Shown one piece after another: positions 40,560 through 53,500 of a stretch of DNA of 64,000 nucleotides (its first letter is position 1; each line of letters begins with the position of its first letter). Location of the stretch: the NCBI RefSeq assembly GCF_945859685.1, contig NC_079149.1, forward strand, positions 13,861,118-13,925,117, in the 5' to 3' direction. A program made the position numbers and the translations under genes. Under the pieces are notes generated by a model, which saw only the letters and a list, made by a program, of their open reading frames with translations, was not told the DNA's origin and ran no database searches. This DNA is from Eupeodes corollae. Taxonomy: Eukaryota; Arthropoda; Insecta; Diptera; Syrphidae.

Positions 40560-41275
40560 ATTTAATGAAGTGGACTCCAGCTTAGCTCAATAGTATACAA
40601 TGGGACGGTCTAGACAATGCACCGAAGAAATTCGAAAACTTATTAGAAAACAGCGTTTCGAGGGAAAAACCTACGAAAATATTCAAGACATCCAAGGCTG
40701 CTCAGCCAAAATAGTCAGTAACGCCTTAAAATGGCAAAATAAACCAAAACCGCTAGTCCCAAAAAGGATGACTACTGAAAGAACTGACAGACAAATTATT
40801 CAGTTAGCAAAACGGAACCCCTCCATAGGCTCTACGAAGATAAGAAATGGATCTCAACTGTCTGTTACCGCTGCCACCATACGAAAACATCTTTTATAAG
40901 CGAAGTTACCAGTCCGAAATACACGCAAGGTACCATTCGTGACGGAAAGGCATGTGTCAAAGAGAATGGAATTTGTTAAAGCGCATTAAGATTGCGCTAA
41001 AGAAAAATGGAGGAATGTTCTGTGAAGCGATGAAAGTAAAGTCGTCCTTTTTGGGTCCAAGGGTAGTGGAGAATATGTGCGAAGATTCTAAACTGCAGTA
41101 TACGATCCACGGTACACTATAAAAACAGTAAAGCATGCTATTTTTATGAACAACCATATATTTAAAAAACGGTTTTTACTGTGACAAAGCTAACAGTAAA
41201 AAATCGATAATACTTATTTCCTGTTATTATGAATAAATATTTTAGTTTGTTATTAGAAGTTTAATGAAATATATA
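40560..41275 (+). mobile_element. Tc1-like element, N-terminal half of transposase retained
   Basis: Frame 40600-40899 starts MGRSRQCTEEIRKLIRKQRF and contains the paired HTH region (TYENIQDIQGCSAKIVSNAL; TDRQIIQLAKRNPSIGSTKI). Broken frames after 40900 correspond to the 58669-59067 transposase (ENGIC, KSSRPFWVQG match in another frame). The 3' end at 41135-41273 is almost identical to 59250-59390. So this and 58422-59461 are complementary fragments of one family. A Harbinger-type element begins immediately after, at 41282. Confidence 0.78.
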
Positions 41276-41281
41276 TTCACC

Positions 41282-42543
41282 CCTATCACAGAGTCCCTCG
41301 TAGCGAGTCCCCGAAAATTGTGTTACGCTACGAATACGAATACATTTACATCATAAGCCCCGAACGAATTCAAGAAAGCATTGCCACACAGAAATACTAA
41401 TTTCGGAGTTTTAAAATCAGCTGATATCCGTCAAAATAAGAAAATTAAATAAAAGTTCGTTTTTCATCTTTCGATTTGTTCTTATTTTTATTTGTTTTTG
41501 TCTTTAAAAGTTGATTTTGGTATCAAAACGGCGCACTACAGCGCTAATTGGATCTCAGGCTAGGTTGCCTTGAGATCGCCATTTCTACCTATCTTAAAAG
41601 TTGATAGTATTGTCGTTGCAATCTTTGCAATAAATGAAGAAAATACACGAAGACTGGATGAATCATATGATTGACGCGAAGTGGTTGGAAGACGCCGTGG
41701 AACATTTCCCACATCAACTACGTCTGATAACATCGAAACATCGGCAAGTTGGTTCTTTTCACAAGGTTCATTTGATTCTAAAGGCTCGGAAGAATTTTCG
41801 AATATATAAGATTATGGATCTTTTATTCCGCTGGTCAAAGTTCATTCACTCTTATGACACCTTCTTCGAGGCTGCTAAAAAAATGCATTCTATTTGCTCC
41901 GCCACCTGTAGCTTTGCATTCTTTTTTGTTCTCAACCATGTTCCTCTTGATTCATGCCTTCCAATCTAACCACACTTAAGAATTAAATTAAATTATAAAA
42001 AAGTTTGGACTAATTTATTCAATTTACTTTTTTCCAGCTAGAGGTGTCCTTAGAAGGTGGGCCTAAGCTATTTAACTCTATTTTTACTGCTTCCCAAAAC
42101 GAATTCACTTCCTCCTTAGGGATTTTTGAAAAATTCTTGGGCAATTTCAAGTTTTTCTTTAAGCATTTCATAAAGCCTTTCGAATTAAATTTTATTTGTG
42201 ATAACTTTATTTGCCCTTCAACAAAAAAAATAAAAAAACATACATACGAGTATTTAAACACTTTCACATTAAAACAATAGTAAAACTTATATGATTCTTT
42301 TCATATATTTTATTTTTATTTAATTTATCTTCGCAAGTTTAATTTTTTGTTCGTTTTAAAAACTCCGATCAAAATAATTGTTCGTAGAAAAAACTGCCAA
42401 ACTTTCTATTCATTCGGGGCTAGTGATACCAATTATCACGAACTCCGAATTTCGTAGCAATTTTTTTTAGTACGACGGGACCAATGATACAATTATTCGG
42501 GGTTCGTACTACGAATCTATTACGACGGGGCCTGTGATAAGGC
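41282..42543. mobile_element. Non-autonomous Harbinger-type element with Myb-like frame
   Basis: Ends: CCTATCACAG on the left and, read inward from the right, CCTTATCACAGGCCCCG, similar to the ends at 34422-35526. The minus frame 42267-42019 carries a Myb/SANT-like domain (EEVNSFWEAVKIELNSLGPP, then SWKKV), the third such partner in the window. A forward frame at 41634-41969 (111 codons) has no recognised family. No transposase block is seen. It sits directly at the end of the Tc1 relic, so one landed beside or in the other. Confidence 0.7.
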
Positions 42544-42858
42544 TGATTATAACATTGCTATTGAAGGCCTGTGTGTATTTAAGCATTTTCGTTTTCTTTC
42601 TCACTTGTAAAATAATTTAAACCATTATTGATTTGTTCAAAGTTTTTCAAAAGAGGCCTTTATTATTTCAATAATATTAGACTTAAAATTATAATTACAT
42701 CGTCGGCGGCAAACAATAAAAACGGTAACAATAACAAAAAACAACACAAAATAGTTGGTAAGTTTGGTAAAAAGCAATTTGTTGCAATTTTAACTTAATA
42801 CTATTTTCAAGTTATCAAACAATTTTTATCTTTCGTTGAGTTCATTTTGACATTTCAG

Positions 42859-43245
42859 TTATCTTATACTGAAAACGATAGACGAGCCGATAGTGACAAA
42901 GTAACGTGGAGCAACGATATCGTTGATGATAATCGTTTTGACGATTATCGTTTTGAAAATTTCGGATTGACTCCCCTGAACTTCTTTGCACACTGAGCGT
43001 CGTGGATTTTGGAGAAAAGCGGCTGTTTCCCTATTAGTAATTTCGGGAGTTTTTACAGTACATACGGGGACTGGTAGATTTCCTTTTGTAAATGTTCCCG
43101 TTGTTAGAAAAGCAGAAACCCATCTCATAATTGTTTTCCGATCGATAGCCGCACCGTGACGGCCAATGTTAAAATTAATTCTGAATGCTCGGTGTACTTT
43201 CATTACCAATTCGTTGTTTTTGACAACTAAGTCGTGCGCGCACAC
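42859..43245 (-). pseudogene. DUF4817-type helix-turn-helix fragment of a transposase
   Basis: The minus frame of 128 codons reads VHRAFRINFNIGRHGAAIDR, then TIMRWVSAFLTTGTF, TVKTPEITNRETAAFLQNP and RRSVCK. This matches the DUF4817 HTH domain (RxFRxxF..., R.TI.RWV..F..TGS, RTPENIERV, SPRRSARK) found at the N-terminus of mariner-like or IS630-like transposases in arthropods. The downstream catalytic part is absent and the C-terminal third is unrelated low-complexity sequence. Confidence 0.75.
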
Positions 43246-43549
43246 ATGGCGAAGGACACTGCTCCATTGTGGAAACTAAATGACATTAACAAATGGATCG
43301 AATGATACCTTTTTCCGTCGTACTCACACTCAGTCTACATCCAGAAATACCCATCTATTTTTAGCCCTATTCCCGGGACCAACCGTGTATATGATGTTTA
43401 TTAACTGCTGAATTGAACTGCTAAAACCATAGTTTGATCAACTAAAATTTGTTCCAATCAGAACTCGATTTTTTTGGCTAACATTGAAGTGAAATCTACA
43501 AAAAACTGATGAACATGAAATAGAACCACTCAGAATTGGAATATTAGTT

Positions 43550-43900
43550 TTACTCTATCAAGATACAAGGAGGCGAAGCTACTCCATGTAACAATGGAAG
43601 TAAACTTAAAAACCTTCTTTGGACACCTTCAAGTCTATGACTATAAGTGGAGTAATAAGGTGCCCAAATTATACAACCGTATTCAAGGACTGATTTGACA
43701 AATGATGCATGCAGTGTTTTTAAGGATAATAGGATAGAAATCCCTTCCAAATCTTTTTATAAAGGCTAAAGTTCTATACGCAGCCTTTAAAATATTGTAA
43801 ATATGATCCACAAACGTTACCTTTGAGTTTAAAATGATGCATATGTTTGAGAAGTTAAAAAAGTTTTGCAAAGTTTGTAGAGTTTAACATGTAGTCATAA
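43550..43900 (-). mobile_element. LINE ORF2 C-terminal fragment
   Basis: Minus frames 43871-43683 and 43750-43550 read LNSKVTFVDHIYNILKAAYR, LAFIKRFGRDF and then LHASFVKSVLEYGCIIWAPY, RLEGVQRRFL. This is the region after the RT thumb common to many insect LINEs (L.F..HI..A...LGFI.R..., L..S.V.P.LEY...VW.P). A one-base frameshift separates the two frames. Confidence 0.72.
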
Positions 43901-44029
43901 TAAAGTCATCATTTTTGCATTAAAAATTCATTGCTTTACCTTTGTCAATATTCAACATGTAACGATTTTTATTGCACCATTTCCATGTTTCCTTATTCGT
44001 TTTGAGCAAATGTAAAGATCCATGTTTTG

Positions 44030-44850
44030 ACCCCTTGATTCTCATCCTTGTTCTTCGGATGTGGATTACCAACGGCAGCGTATGATAAGCTCATCAAATT
44101 CTGATCTTGACAGCTTTGTTTAATGGGGATTCAAAACCGTGTAGAATTTAATGCTTCGAAAACTCAATGCTCTCTAGTGTCGCAAAAGCGTAACCCTCTC
44201 CCAATGCCACTTTCCATGAGTGGTACTTGCATCTAGGAGACTGAACAACTATCAGTCCTAGGTATGTGCATCACAAACCACTTATTGTGAAATGACCACA
44301 TATTTGACATCGCCAAAAATGCTGGTAAGTGTTTAGGGATTTCTCCGACGATGCAAGAAGTTTTTTACTCCTTCTGATCTGGCTATAATTTACAAAGCTT
44401 TTATTCGTCCAAAACTTGAGTAGAACTCTCATACTTGGGCTGGTGATCCACTGACGTACTTGAGTCTTCTGGGTAGAATCGAAAAAAGGGATCTAAAAAT
44501 GATTGAAGATCGTTCTCTTACCGAGACATTTGCTTCTCTTAAACACCGTCGCAAGGTCTCATGCCTGTCATTGTTCTATCGTTACTTTTATAAGCAATGC
44601 TCTTATGAAATAGCCAGTTGCAATCATCCCCTTAAACAATTCAACCGTAATACTCGTACTGCTAGGAATGCCCATCAATTTACCCTAGAGCCCAATTTCG
44701 GACCTACTGTTAAGTACAAAGATTCTTTCTTTAGCCACACTACACGAATGTGGAATGCTTAACCAGGCTCAATATTTCCCACTCATTACAATGTGCAGGT
44801 ATTCAAAACCAATGCCCTTCCTACTGTGTTTAATAATTATAAGGGTATTC
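44030..44850 (+). mobile_element. LINE 3' end, same family as 28700-29780
   Basis: Broken forward frames at 44060-44450 parallel 28930-29340 (VEFNASKTQ; LGMCITNHLL; LKFLRRCKKFFTPSDLA). The open stretch 44460-44762 reads RIEKRDLKMIEDRSLTETFA, RRKVSCLSLFYRYFYKQCS, NRNTRTARNAHQFTLEPNFG and ends TTRMWNA at a stop, the typical C-terminus. About 80 bases of 3' UTR follow. Confidence 0.8.
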
Positions 44851-44885
44851 AAAAAAATTACTCAAAGTACCCTTTTTAAAACCTA

Positions 44886-47547
44886 AAAACACACATGGAG
44901 GGTTTCTAATTTCTCCCATCCATACGGAAGTAAAATTTATGTTAAAATATAACGTCTATCAAAAATATTTTATTTAAATTTTTGCTTTAGATTAAATGCA
45001 TATTATGTATGTATTTCATCATTCACATTGTTATAAAATCAAACTATGGCAAAACTTCAACATAATCTGAATTTGTTTAAATGTCTTCGTCTTTTATTTC
45101 ATTTGAATAAAAGTATATTAAAATAAAAAAAATAAACAAAACAAAACAAAAAAATAACCAACAAAAGATAGATTTGAAATTTCACATCTTTATGATAATG
45201 AATTATCCCACATTCAAATTTTACGACTAACTAACAATATGTATATTCAAAGCTCTCTTTTTTTATAACACTCGACTACCATCAAGAAGTTAAAAAAGAA
45301 TAAGAGTAGTCTTTTAGCCTTAAACTAACTTAAAATATAACAATGAAGATGAAGTTAACAATTGTCATGAAAATGATGAAGTACGAAAAGGACAATCCTT
45401 TTTTAATCTCAATCACTTTGATTCTTTAAAATAGTTACAAGACATTGAAAATAAAAACAAATCCATTGTATTATGAACTATTGTGAACTATCAAAGCTTT
45501 TTTCTAAATTCACAATAGTCTATGTTTGAGAATGGCAAACCCATTTTGGCCAAACCACAAGGCACCAAGCACCAAGGCATTAACATCAACCTCAGCTTCA
45601 GCGCTTCGAAGTCAATAGACATACAGTTAGTTCTCTTTTAGACCCCCAACAGGTGAGAGGTTCGTTTCGTTTCGTTTGCATTTCGATATGTGATCTTTCC
45701 GTCGTTCTATCGTCGTCGTTGGCTCGCTGTGTCACCGCGTATTTTATATTCAAGTTCGTCACTCAGCTCTTTTGTTTTCACTTTTTTTGCCGTGCCACGA
45801 AGAACACGATTAAACAGTTTCAAACTTCAAAGTTCCACTGTGTGCAATTAAAAAAAATTAAACTATGGCAAAACATCAATTAATTATTTAAAATTATTGT
45901 ATTATGACGGAAAATAGCTGTACATTAATTGTTGTTGGAATAAATTTAAGCTTTAACTCAAAGAGAAATCGCATCAAACTAATTTAAATACGAATGAGAC
46001 GATTTGAATCTTAATAAAAATAATACAAAACAAAAATATGCAAAAGCCCTTCTTATTATGTATGATTGTCAACATCGCTCTTTCAATTTTCTTCTTTTTT
46101 TTTCAATTTTATTGTCTTCTTTTCTTGCAACAAAAAAAAGTGAAAGGTTCAATAATCGCCGTAGTCTTTAGTCGGAGTTTCCCGGAATAGAATACGTTAT
46201 AGTAAAATTGCATTGCATACCTAACCTACCGCTGATGATGATTATATTCGTACCTTTAGTGATGTCCATGATTCGAATTGAATTAAAACTTTAAATAAGC
46301 ATTTTAACGCCTCGTGCTGTGGAGAATATGGATCTATGGTATTTTTGTTGTGCTTTCGTGTGCCTCTCGCTCTGCATGAATACCTATAAATTGCAAACAT
46401 ATATAACAGCTAAAGCAGTTATTATGGGAGTATTTTAAGAGTAGTGTGAAAAGTGATCTTACGTAGTCTTAAAAATATTTCAGTAAATATGCTAATTGAG
46501 CGAGATTGCGTCAGAGATCTGTGTCATAGCGCACCTCGGATCAATTTTTTAATTTCATGATTATGAGAGGCGTTTTTGTTTGTTCTTCTCTTCTCTTCAG
46601 CGCTTTTTTCTTCGATTACTGCTTCTTTAAAAAAAATATGCAATTTACAATAAGTTGCGAAAAAAAATGATAACAGTTATAAGAACTAACGAACAGTGGA
46701 CAGCCGTAAAGAGGTAAAATGGTAGCAATAATAGAGTATCGCGCGTGATTGTACATCAGTGAAACGGTCTGTTTATGGTTTGGTTACCTATGATTGGCAA
46801 AACTCTGTCGATCAACGTCGTCGTCGCCCCGTTCGTCATCGTTGTTGAACTCGTCAATTGTTTAGCTTTTAATATTCCGTGCACGCGTTAACATTTTTTT
46901 TATTTTATTTTGTCTGTTTGCATTTTTGGTAATCACTCAAAAACTCACAGTTTAAAAACGAAAAAAGAAACAATTGACGTTGGTATCCGGTGGTGGTGGT
47001 GGTGGTGCCAACTGCCAATGCCTAAGAAAGAAATACGCATTCCACAGAAAGCAATACAAAAATTGTATAGGTACCTCTATGTAATTGAAATTGAAACAAA
47101 AGAGCTGAGTAACGAACTTGGTGCAACATGCCACTATACACTACATCGCTTATACGCATTTCAACGGGATTTTGTGTTGCTATAAAACAATCATAATAAA
47201 AAATAAAAACAACCGTACAAAATAATAATGATCTTTACTTTTTTTTTTATTCTCTAGCCTATAAGTCTATGATTTATGTTGTAGCTTTAGTGTGTGAAGA
47301 CACTTTAGAGTATATTGAACTTAATTCGGGGCCGAAATAAATAAGAAAACAAAAAAATATATAACAATAATGTTGGCCTTGAGAGTTTTCCTCGATCAGT
47401 TATAGTGAGAGGACGGAAGTCACACATGGTACATATAGATATACCCTACCCACTTATATCTTTATTTATGTACATTGTTTTGTTTGGATATATGTAAAGT
47501 GTGATTAGTCATCATCATCATAATCACAACATCATCATTAACAAATT
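44886..47547 (+). other. Gene-free upstream region of the membrane-protein gene
   Basis: No transposon family recognised. The stretch contains relatively GC-rich, CG-containing segments at about 45650-45850 and 46740-46890 (GTCGTTCTATCGTCGTCGTT; GTCGTCGTCGCCCCGTTCGT) unlike the surrounding AT-rich DNA, and a (GGT)n run at about 46990. These are candidate non-coding first exons or promoter DNA for the gene starting at 47548; no initiator was fixed. Confidence 0.4.
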
Positions 47548-50500
47548 ATGAGTTATATAAATGGCGCAAAAATGATGGAAGCTGGTTGCAAGGGTGGTAT
47601 TGGCGCTGCACCTAGTTTAATGGCAGCGGGGAAAAAATCCACAACTGTGCTAGACCGTTTGTGTGACTTTTGGAATGAACGCATAATGGAGCGTTTTATC
47701 AAGGCAAACTTGTTCCTGATTTGTTGTATTGCAGCTGCACTCCTTCTGGTAAGCATAATATGTGGTTCATATTTATTTTTATGTTTGTGTGTTCTCCTTA
47801 ATCTACGAGTATATAATTTTGAAGAAAAAATAAGAAATATTTTAAATTGATATAGTTGTGAAAGTTGTACAAAAAAATATAGTGTTATTATGGTATTTAA
47901 GTAGATACGTATAACAAAAATGTTGTTTTAATGTTACACAATAGATCAACTTGACACGAACTTTCATATGAAATTAATTCTTTGATAACGCCGACTACTG
48001 CTAGTTACTCCCGATAAGTCGATTAGCTTTGAAAAAGTGATAAGCTGACATCGTTTTTCATACGTACATCTATGGTTATCATAAAAGAAACAATTTTGCG
48101 TTTGAGTTTAACTATTGTTTTCACTTCACTAAAGTTAGAAAAAGCTGTGCAATATTTCCGGTTAACATGTTCCCAAACAATTTAATTAAGAATTTTATGA
48201 GAACACAAATGACATGTGCATACATATAGTCCACTTAGTTTATGGAGATTTACAATTGAGCTATGGTCAAAACAATAGGAACACTTACTGATAAATCTAA
48301 TTAAATAAATGCAAAGAAACTTAAGCATTATTATCGAAATTAATAACGCTTAAGAAATGTTCAAAACTTAATTCTTTTTCATCGATCAATGTAATACCTT
48401 TCGTTGTCTAATGGTTGATTTCGATTAAGTAATAAGGATCAACATTAATTGAAGAAAGAAGATTCATTGGCTTTAAATACTTTCGTTCAGTTAATATTAT
48501 TTTTAAATATATCTATGTACAATAAAGCTTATAATGGTTCCTCAAGTTCCTCAAATACATTTGTAAATATAGTATGCAACCGACTATTTTGCCATCGGTT
48601 CAGGTTGCCGGAAAAATGCCCCATTGGCTATCTCTGCCATGGGTTCTTGAACATAAATCGATTACAAAAAAAATTAATTTCTGGCCTAAGCGTCAATGAT
48701 CATGTTTGACTCGCGAGAAAATTGCCTCAACCCACCCTACCATGGTTGTCTCCCTCACTAGGACAACTTCTTCACCAGGCTTCTTTAAAACGTTATTTAT
48801 TTACTCTCCTTGCCTTATCCTTTCCATCCTCTTCTTATTAAAAGAAATTAGTTCATCATAATTATTTATAATTTATTTAAAAAAATATCTATATATAATT
48901 TGGTTTTAATTTATTTAATTTGTATCAGTATTTAAAATGATAAGTTTGACTTAATTAAATTTTACTATTAAGAACAAACCCGTAGTAGTACCCGTAGCAT
49001 GATGGTTAGTGCGTTGGACTGTCATGCAAGGGGTCTTGGGTTCAATCCCTGCCTGTGCCACCTTAATTTAAAAAAAAAAAAATAATGATAATTTTCGCGG
49101 GTACTGCCTCTTGCGAGGAATTGACAAATCCTTCAAGAGTAATTCTTGTCATGAAAAAGTGCTTTCTCAAACTACCCGTTCGGATTCGGCCTTAATTTGT
49201 AGGTCCCTTCTATTCCTGACAACAGTACTCGAACACAGGAATGGTTGAGAGTTGTAAGTCACTAGGCCCTGGTTCACAACGGACTGTTGCGCCACCCCAT
49301 TACGTTACGTTTATTATTAAGAACAAACAGTTAGTAAATAAATGCTCTGGTGGCAACTTCGCGGTTTAAATTTCAAAATTTTATCAAAAAATATCTAAAC
49401 CACGTCTTCGATTTATTAAAAAAATTGGGATATTCGATCCACTTTTGTCACAATAAAAATATTTATTTCACTCTTTTATCCCTACTCGCAAGCGCCCTCG
49501 TGAAAGTAATTTTGTGCGTACATTATATTGATATATGTATATGTGAATATTTGTATATATATGGTAAAAAGTATGTCCTTTGCTTTTGTTTCGTACACAA
49601 TATAATATATGTATATATATAAACGACTATCACTTTCGCGAATTAAAATATATCTATTACAAGGTTCGCGTAATTACAATTTTTTTCTTTTTAATTTTGA
49701 TTTCGACTGACACTGTCACCACTACGAGATACAAATTTGTAAATTAAATTATTAAAAAATAAAAATGATAAAAAAAGAAGTAAACAAATTTAATTTTAAT
49801 CGACCGTATTCAAACTTCCTGCCTTTAACACCACTTTTGCAAGTACCGGAGCCTTTTTTTTTAAATTCATTTTTATTAGGTTATTCTTAAACCTTTCTTA
49901 AAGCTAGACAAAAATTCATAAAACTAGCATAGTTATCCATAACTTACAACTAACTTAATGGTCCCATACGGACACTCTAAGTTAAACAATAATACTTAAT
50001 ACTAATGCCTTTCGGCCCAAAGATCTATTTTAACTTCAATTCAATTTTATTTTATTTTTGTATTAATTAGAAAATTTAAAAAACTAATATCAATATCCTT
50101 TTTATTTTGACTTAAAAACTACTTAAAATAAGGTTCCTAATATAAAAATTAAAACTAATTTAAACTACCTACTCTACCTATAAAACTACTTAAAACTATA
50201 ACAACCACAGCAGGAAATCTAACGTTTTTTGTTTTTATATTTTATTGTCTTTTTTTTGTATGTTTTTTTTTTAATTTAATTTTTTTTTTATATTCCATGT
50301 TTTTTTGTTTTTTTCTTTTTTTTTAATTTCATTTGTTTTTTTTTAATTTTTCTTGTATTTTTTTTTGTGCCACCATTCCTATTCTACTTAAAACTAAACC
50401 CTAAAACTATAAAACAAGTATGTCAGCCGGCCAAGGCTTAAAATCCCATCCCGACTACCCACTATCAAGTGCCGATTGAAGCCACCGAAACTGGTTCTCC

Positions 50501-53500
50501 TGCTCCACCCTATCAGTTCGGTCCCGTTCGGACACAGCCCTACTGAACCGAAGGAGCTCTGCTCCGCCTTGTGCCATGACGTCCCGATTGTACAGGAATC
50601 GCCTATCCACGGTTCTTCGTCTGACGTGGTAGATTAACGGAACTGCCAATCTATCCTGTATCAGACATTCAGACCGCATTAGTCTAAAAAGAGGAATGCC
50701 TCTGGTGGAAAGAAGCCGCTCAAGCGTGCACTTTCAAAATACTCGTCGTTCGAATAAATTGTTGGTCGAAGACATATCACGAAATTGTCAATTCTGTTGA
50801 TTCGAGCCCCGTTTTATAGGACCGACTGCTAAAAAACAGCCGTTTCGTCAGAGTGAAGGCTCTTCTGGCCCTGGTTAGAGCAGCATTTATATGTCTGTCG
50901 AAATATAAATACTGATCTAACCAGATACCGAGGTACTTCACTACACTTTTGATCGCTAATGGCTGCCCGTGAAGATCAACAATGACCATTACCGGAGCCT
51001 TGATTCCGCTGCTCTGCAACCAGTTTGCTACTTGCTGTTTTCTGGTCTATGTATCTATAGATTTTGTTTGTCTATTGGAACAAAGAACTCAAAAAACATC
51101 CTCTTAAGTTTTTAGTCTTTGGACAGTTTTCTAAATTTGTATGATAAAAAAATAAATTAAATTTATATACATTTCTTGTATATTCAAAACATGTGATTTA
51201 AAAACAAAATTTATTTCTTTTATTTCTTTATCACTTTTCCATTACCTTCTCTGAACGTTGACTTACACTTTTTTTTCTGGCTCTGCTTAAGTTTAAGTAG
51301 ATTCTTATTTAAAAAAAAAAAAAACGTATTTTAAGATAGTTTACTAAACTTATAAAAATATAACGTGAATTGAAGTCGAAATCAATTCACCCAAGTAGTT
51401 AGACTCGATGCTCGTTGCCTTATTTAAAGAAAAGATTTGCTCTAGGGGCGGGTAGGTTTCGAAAAGAAAAAGGATTTGAAACTTTCTTTTTCTTTCGGCT
51501 AATACTTTACAAATTCAGCCAAACAGCTAAAATAGATGTTCTCTGTATACATTTATAACAATTAATATCGATTCTCCCAACCAAAATACATATCACTCAG
51601 TTATCTCATTGAGATTTCTTATTAATTTTCAGTGTCCTCATTCCTATTCTCCGAACCTATCCTTAGATCAAATACTTACCTACATTATGGCTGAAACACA
51701 AACACGCTTCAGCTTCGGCTTCGCCTGACGTTTACGAGTTCAGCCATAGGAATTCAATGCATGCTATCACAATGGAGCTTCGACCTCACGTTTCGTTTGA
51801 CAATCGTAAGAAAAAGAACGTAATGTAACGTAATGTGACTCCAAACGGAAGCTCTAGTTCAATTATCTGAACATTTGCTTTGTCTGACAGGTCATCAGCT
51901 GTCAAAAAATGTCAACAAACAAAATATTCGCTCTTTGGGGGGATAATAGAAATGTCATTCAAAGCAACCTCGAAGCAGGCCTAACGTAACGGAGACGAAG
52001 CCGAAGCGTGTATGTGTTTCAGCCATTACGCGAGGCTATATCGTTACACTTGATCTCGTTTAAGTCATTTTGACAAGTCAAGAATTAAAATCATTTTTTG
52101 TTTATTATAGTGGGTCGTCGTCGATTCCTTTTATATTTATCTCGTCGCGTCGCCTCGTCTTTTGTGTGTTTAATAAATAAATAAAGTCGAATACCTTTTG
52201 TAACAAGTAATCTTTGGAAATTAATGTAATTTACATGGATTAGTTTTTAAACTTTTTCGTTAAATAAATTAATATTTTATTTGCATACACAGCTGATCAA
52301 AAAAATAGATGTGAGAAAATTTTTGATATCCACTTGCTTGACTTGTTGCTGATTAGCGGTTGTTTTGAATGCAAGCAATGCAACAAACATTTTTTTTAAA
52401 GAAAGAACAGTTATCCTCTCCATGAGGATGCTAGACCTTTTGCATTTAAGTAATGTAATGCTAAGCAGATAATTTATTTATGTTGGAATAAGATTCTGTG
52501 TGTTTTAGAAGTTGGCCATATAAAATAGGTGGGCTCTAAATAAAATCCAAGCTTCTTATAATATTCATTATTTTATGGTACACACTCTTGAGGTGGGTTG
52601 TTTAAAATCATTGTATTAGCTTCAAACAATAGTTTTTCATTCATTACTGTTTTAATATGGGTCGTAAAGTCCACTGCTCGCCAGAGGAAAGGAAATTAGT
52701 TCGTCTACTTAGAGATGAGGGCAAGACCTATAAACTTATTGCGGAGGTGCTAGGCCGATCTCAACATTTAATAACAAATGGTCTTAAGCCCAGAGGAATA
52801 CGGGAAAATAGGTGCCGGACGAAAAAAAACATCAGCTACCATTGACCGCCTCGTACTATTTCTAGCTAAATCTAATCCTTTTATTTCGTCAAGGCATAAA
52901 GGTGCTTAGATTGATAATGCGGTCAGTGCACGCTTGATCTGAAGAAGGCTTTAGAACTCGAACATCCCAAGAAGAATCGCCGAGAAAGTTCCATTCCTTA
53001 GGGCAAGTAATATAAGGTCCAGAAAATTATTTGCCTTAAACCATGCTAATTGGAACGAACCAGAGGGCGTACAAAAATGGCGAAATATCTTGATGAAATA
53101 AAAGTAAATTTGTTTTTATCGGATTCTGGGCTCAATTTAAGGCGACCAAAAGGTAGGGATTACCACCTCCGCCTTACACCGAAAATTATTAAACACGCAG
53201 GAGGGAATATAATAGTGTGGGGCTGTTTTTCCTGGTACGGTATAGGTCCTTTATTCCGTTGAATAACATCTTACCGAAATACGGATATAGTGATATTTTG
53301 GAAGATGTCATGTTACCGTTTTCTGAGAAAAACTTTCCCTTGCGAGACAACAATGAGAAAAACAAGTATCCGTTGTCCCATGGCCAAGTTAATAATCAAT
53401 AGTTTTGGATAATAATGGAGGATACTCAGGTTATTAAGTAAAACAAAAATTGTGATAAGATACAAATTTTTTTGTTAAAAACAATAATATTACCAATTGA

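Noticed and set aside
41634..41969. 111-codon forward frame inside the Harbinger-type element
   Set aside because: No recognised domain, no splice or start support, and located inside a degenerate transposon; not called as a gene.
46985..47010. (GGT)n run as a coding or regulatory element
   Set aside because: A simple microsatellite; the overlapping 91-codon frame has no support.
48449..48850. Possible LINE C-terminal or host exon (frame at 48449-48709 and following)
   Set aside because: A phrase like SLKRYLFTL resembles LINE ends, but no second motif supports it.
48990..49063. Possible tRNA gene
   Set aside because: A and B boxes are present, but stems are imperfect, an A-rich linker and 250 bp body follow, and a 14 bp duplication encloses the whole unit: it is the head of a SINE.
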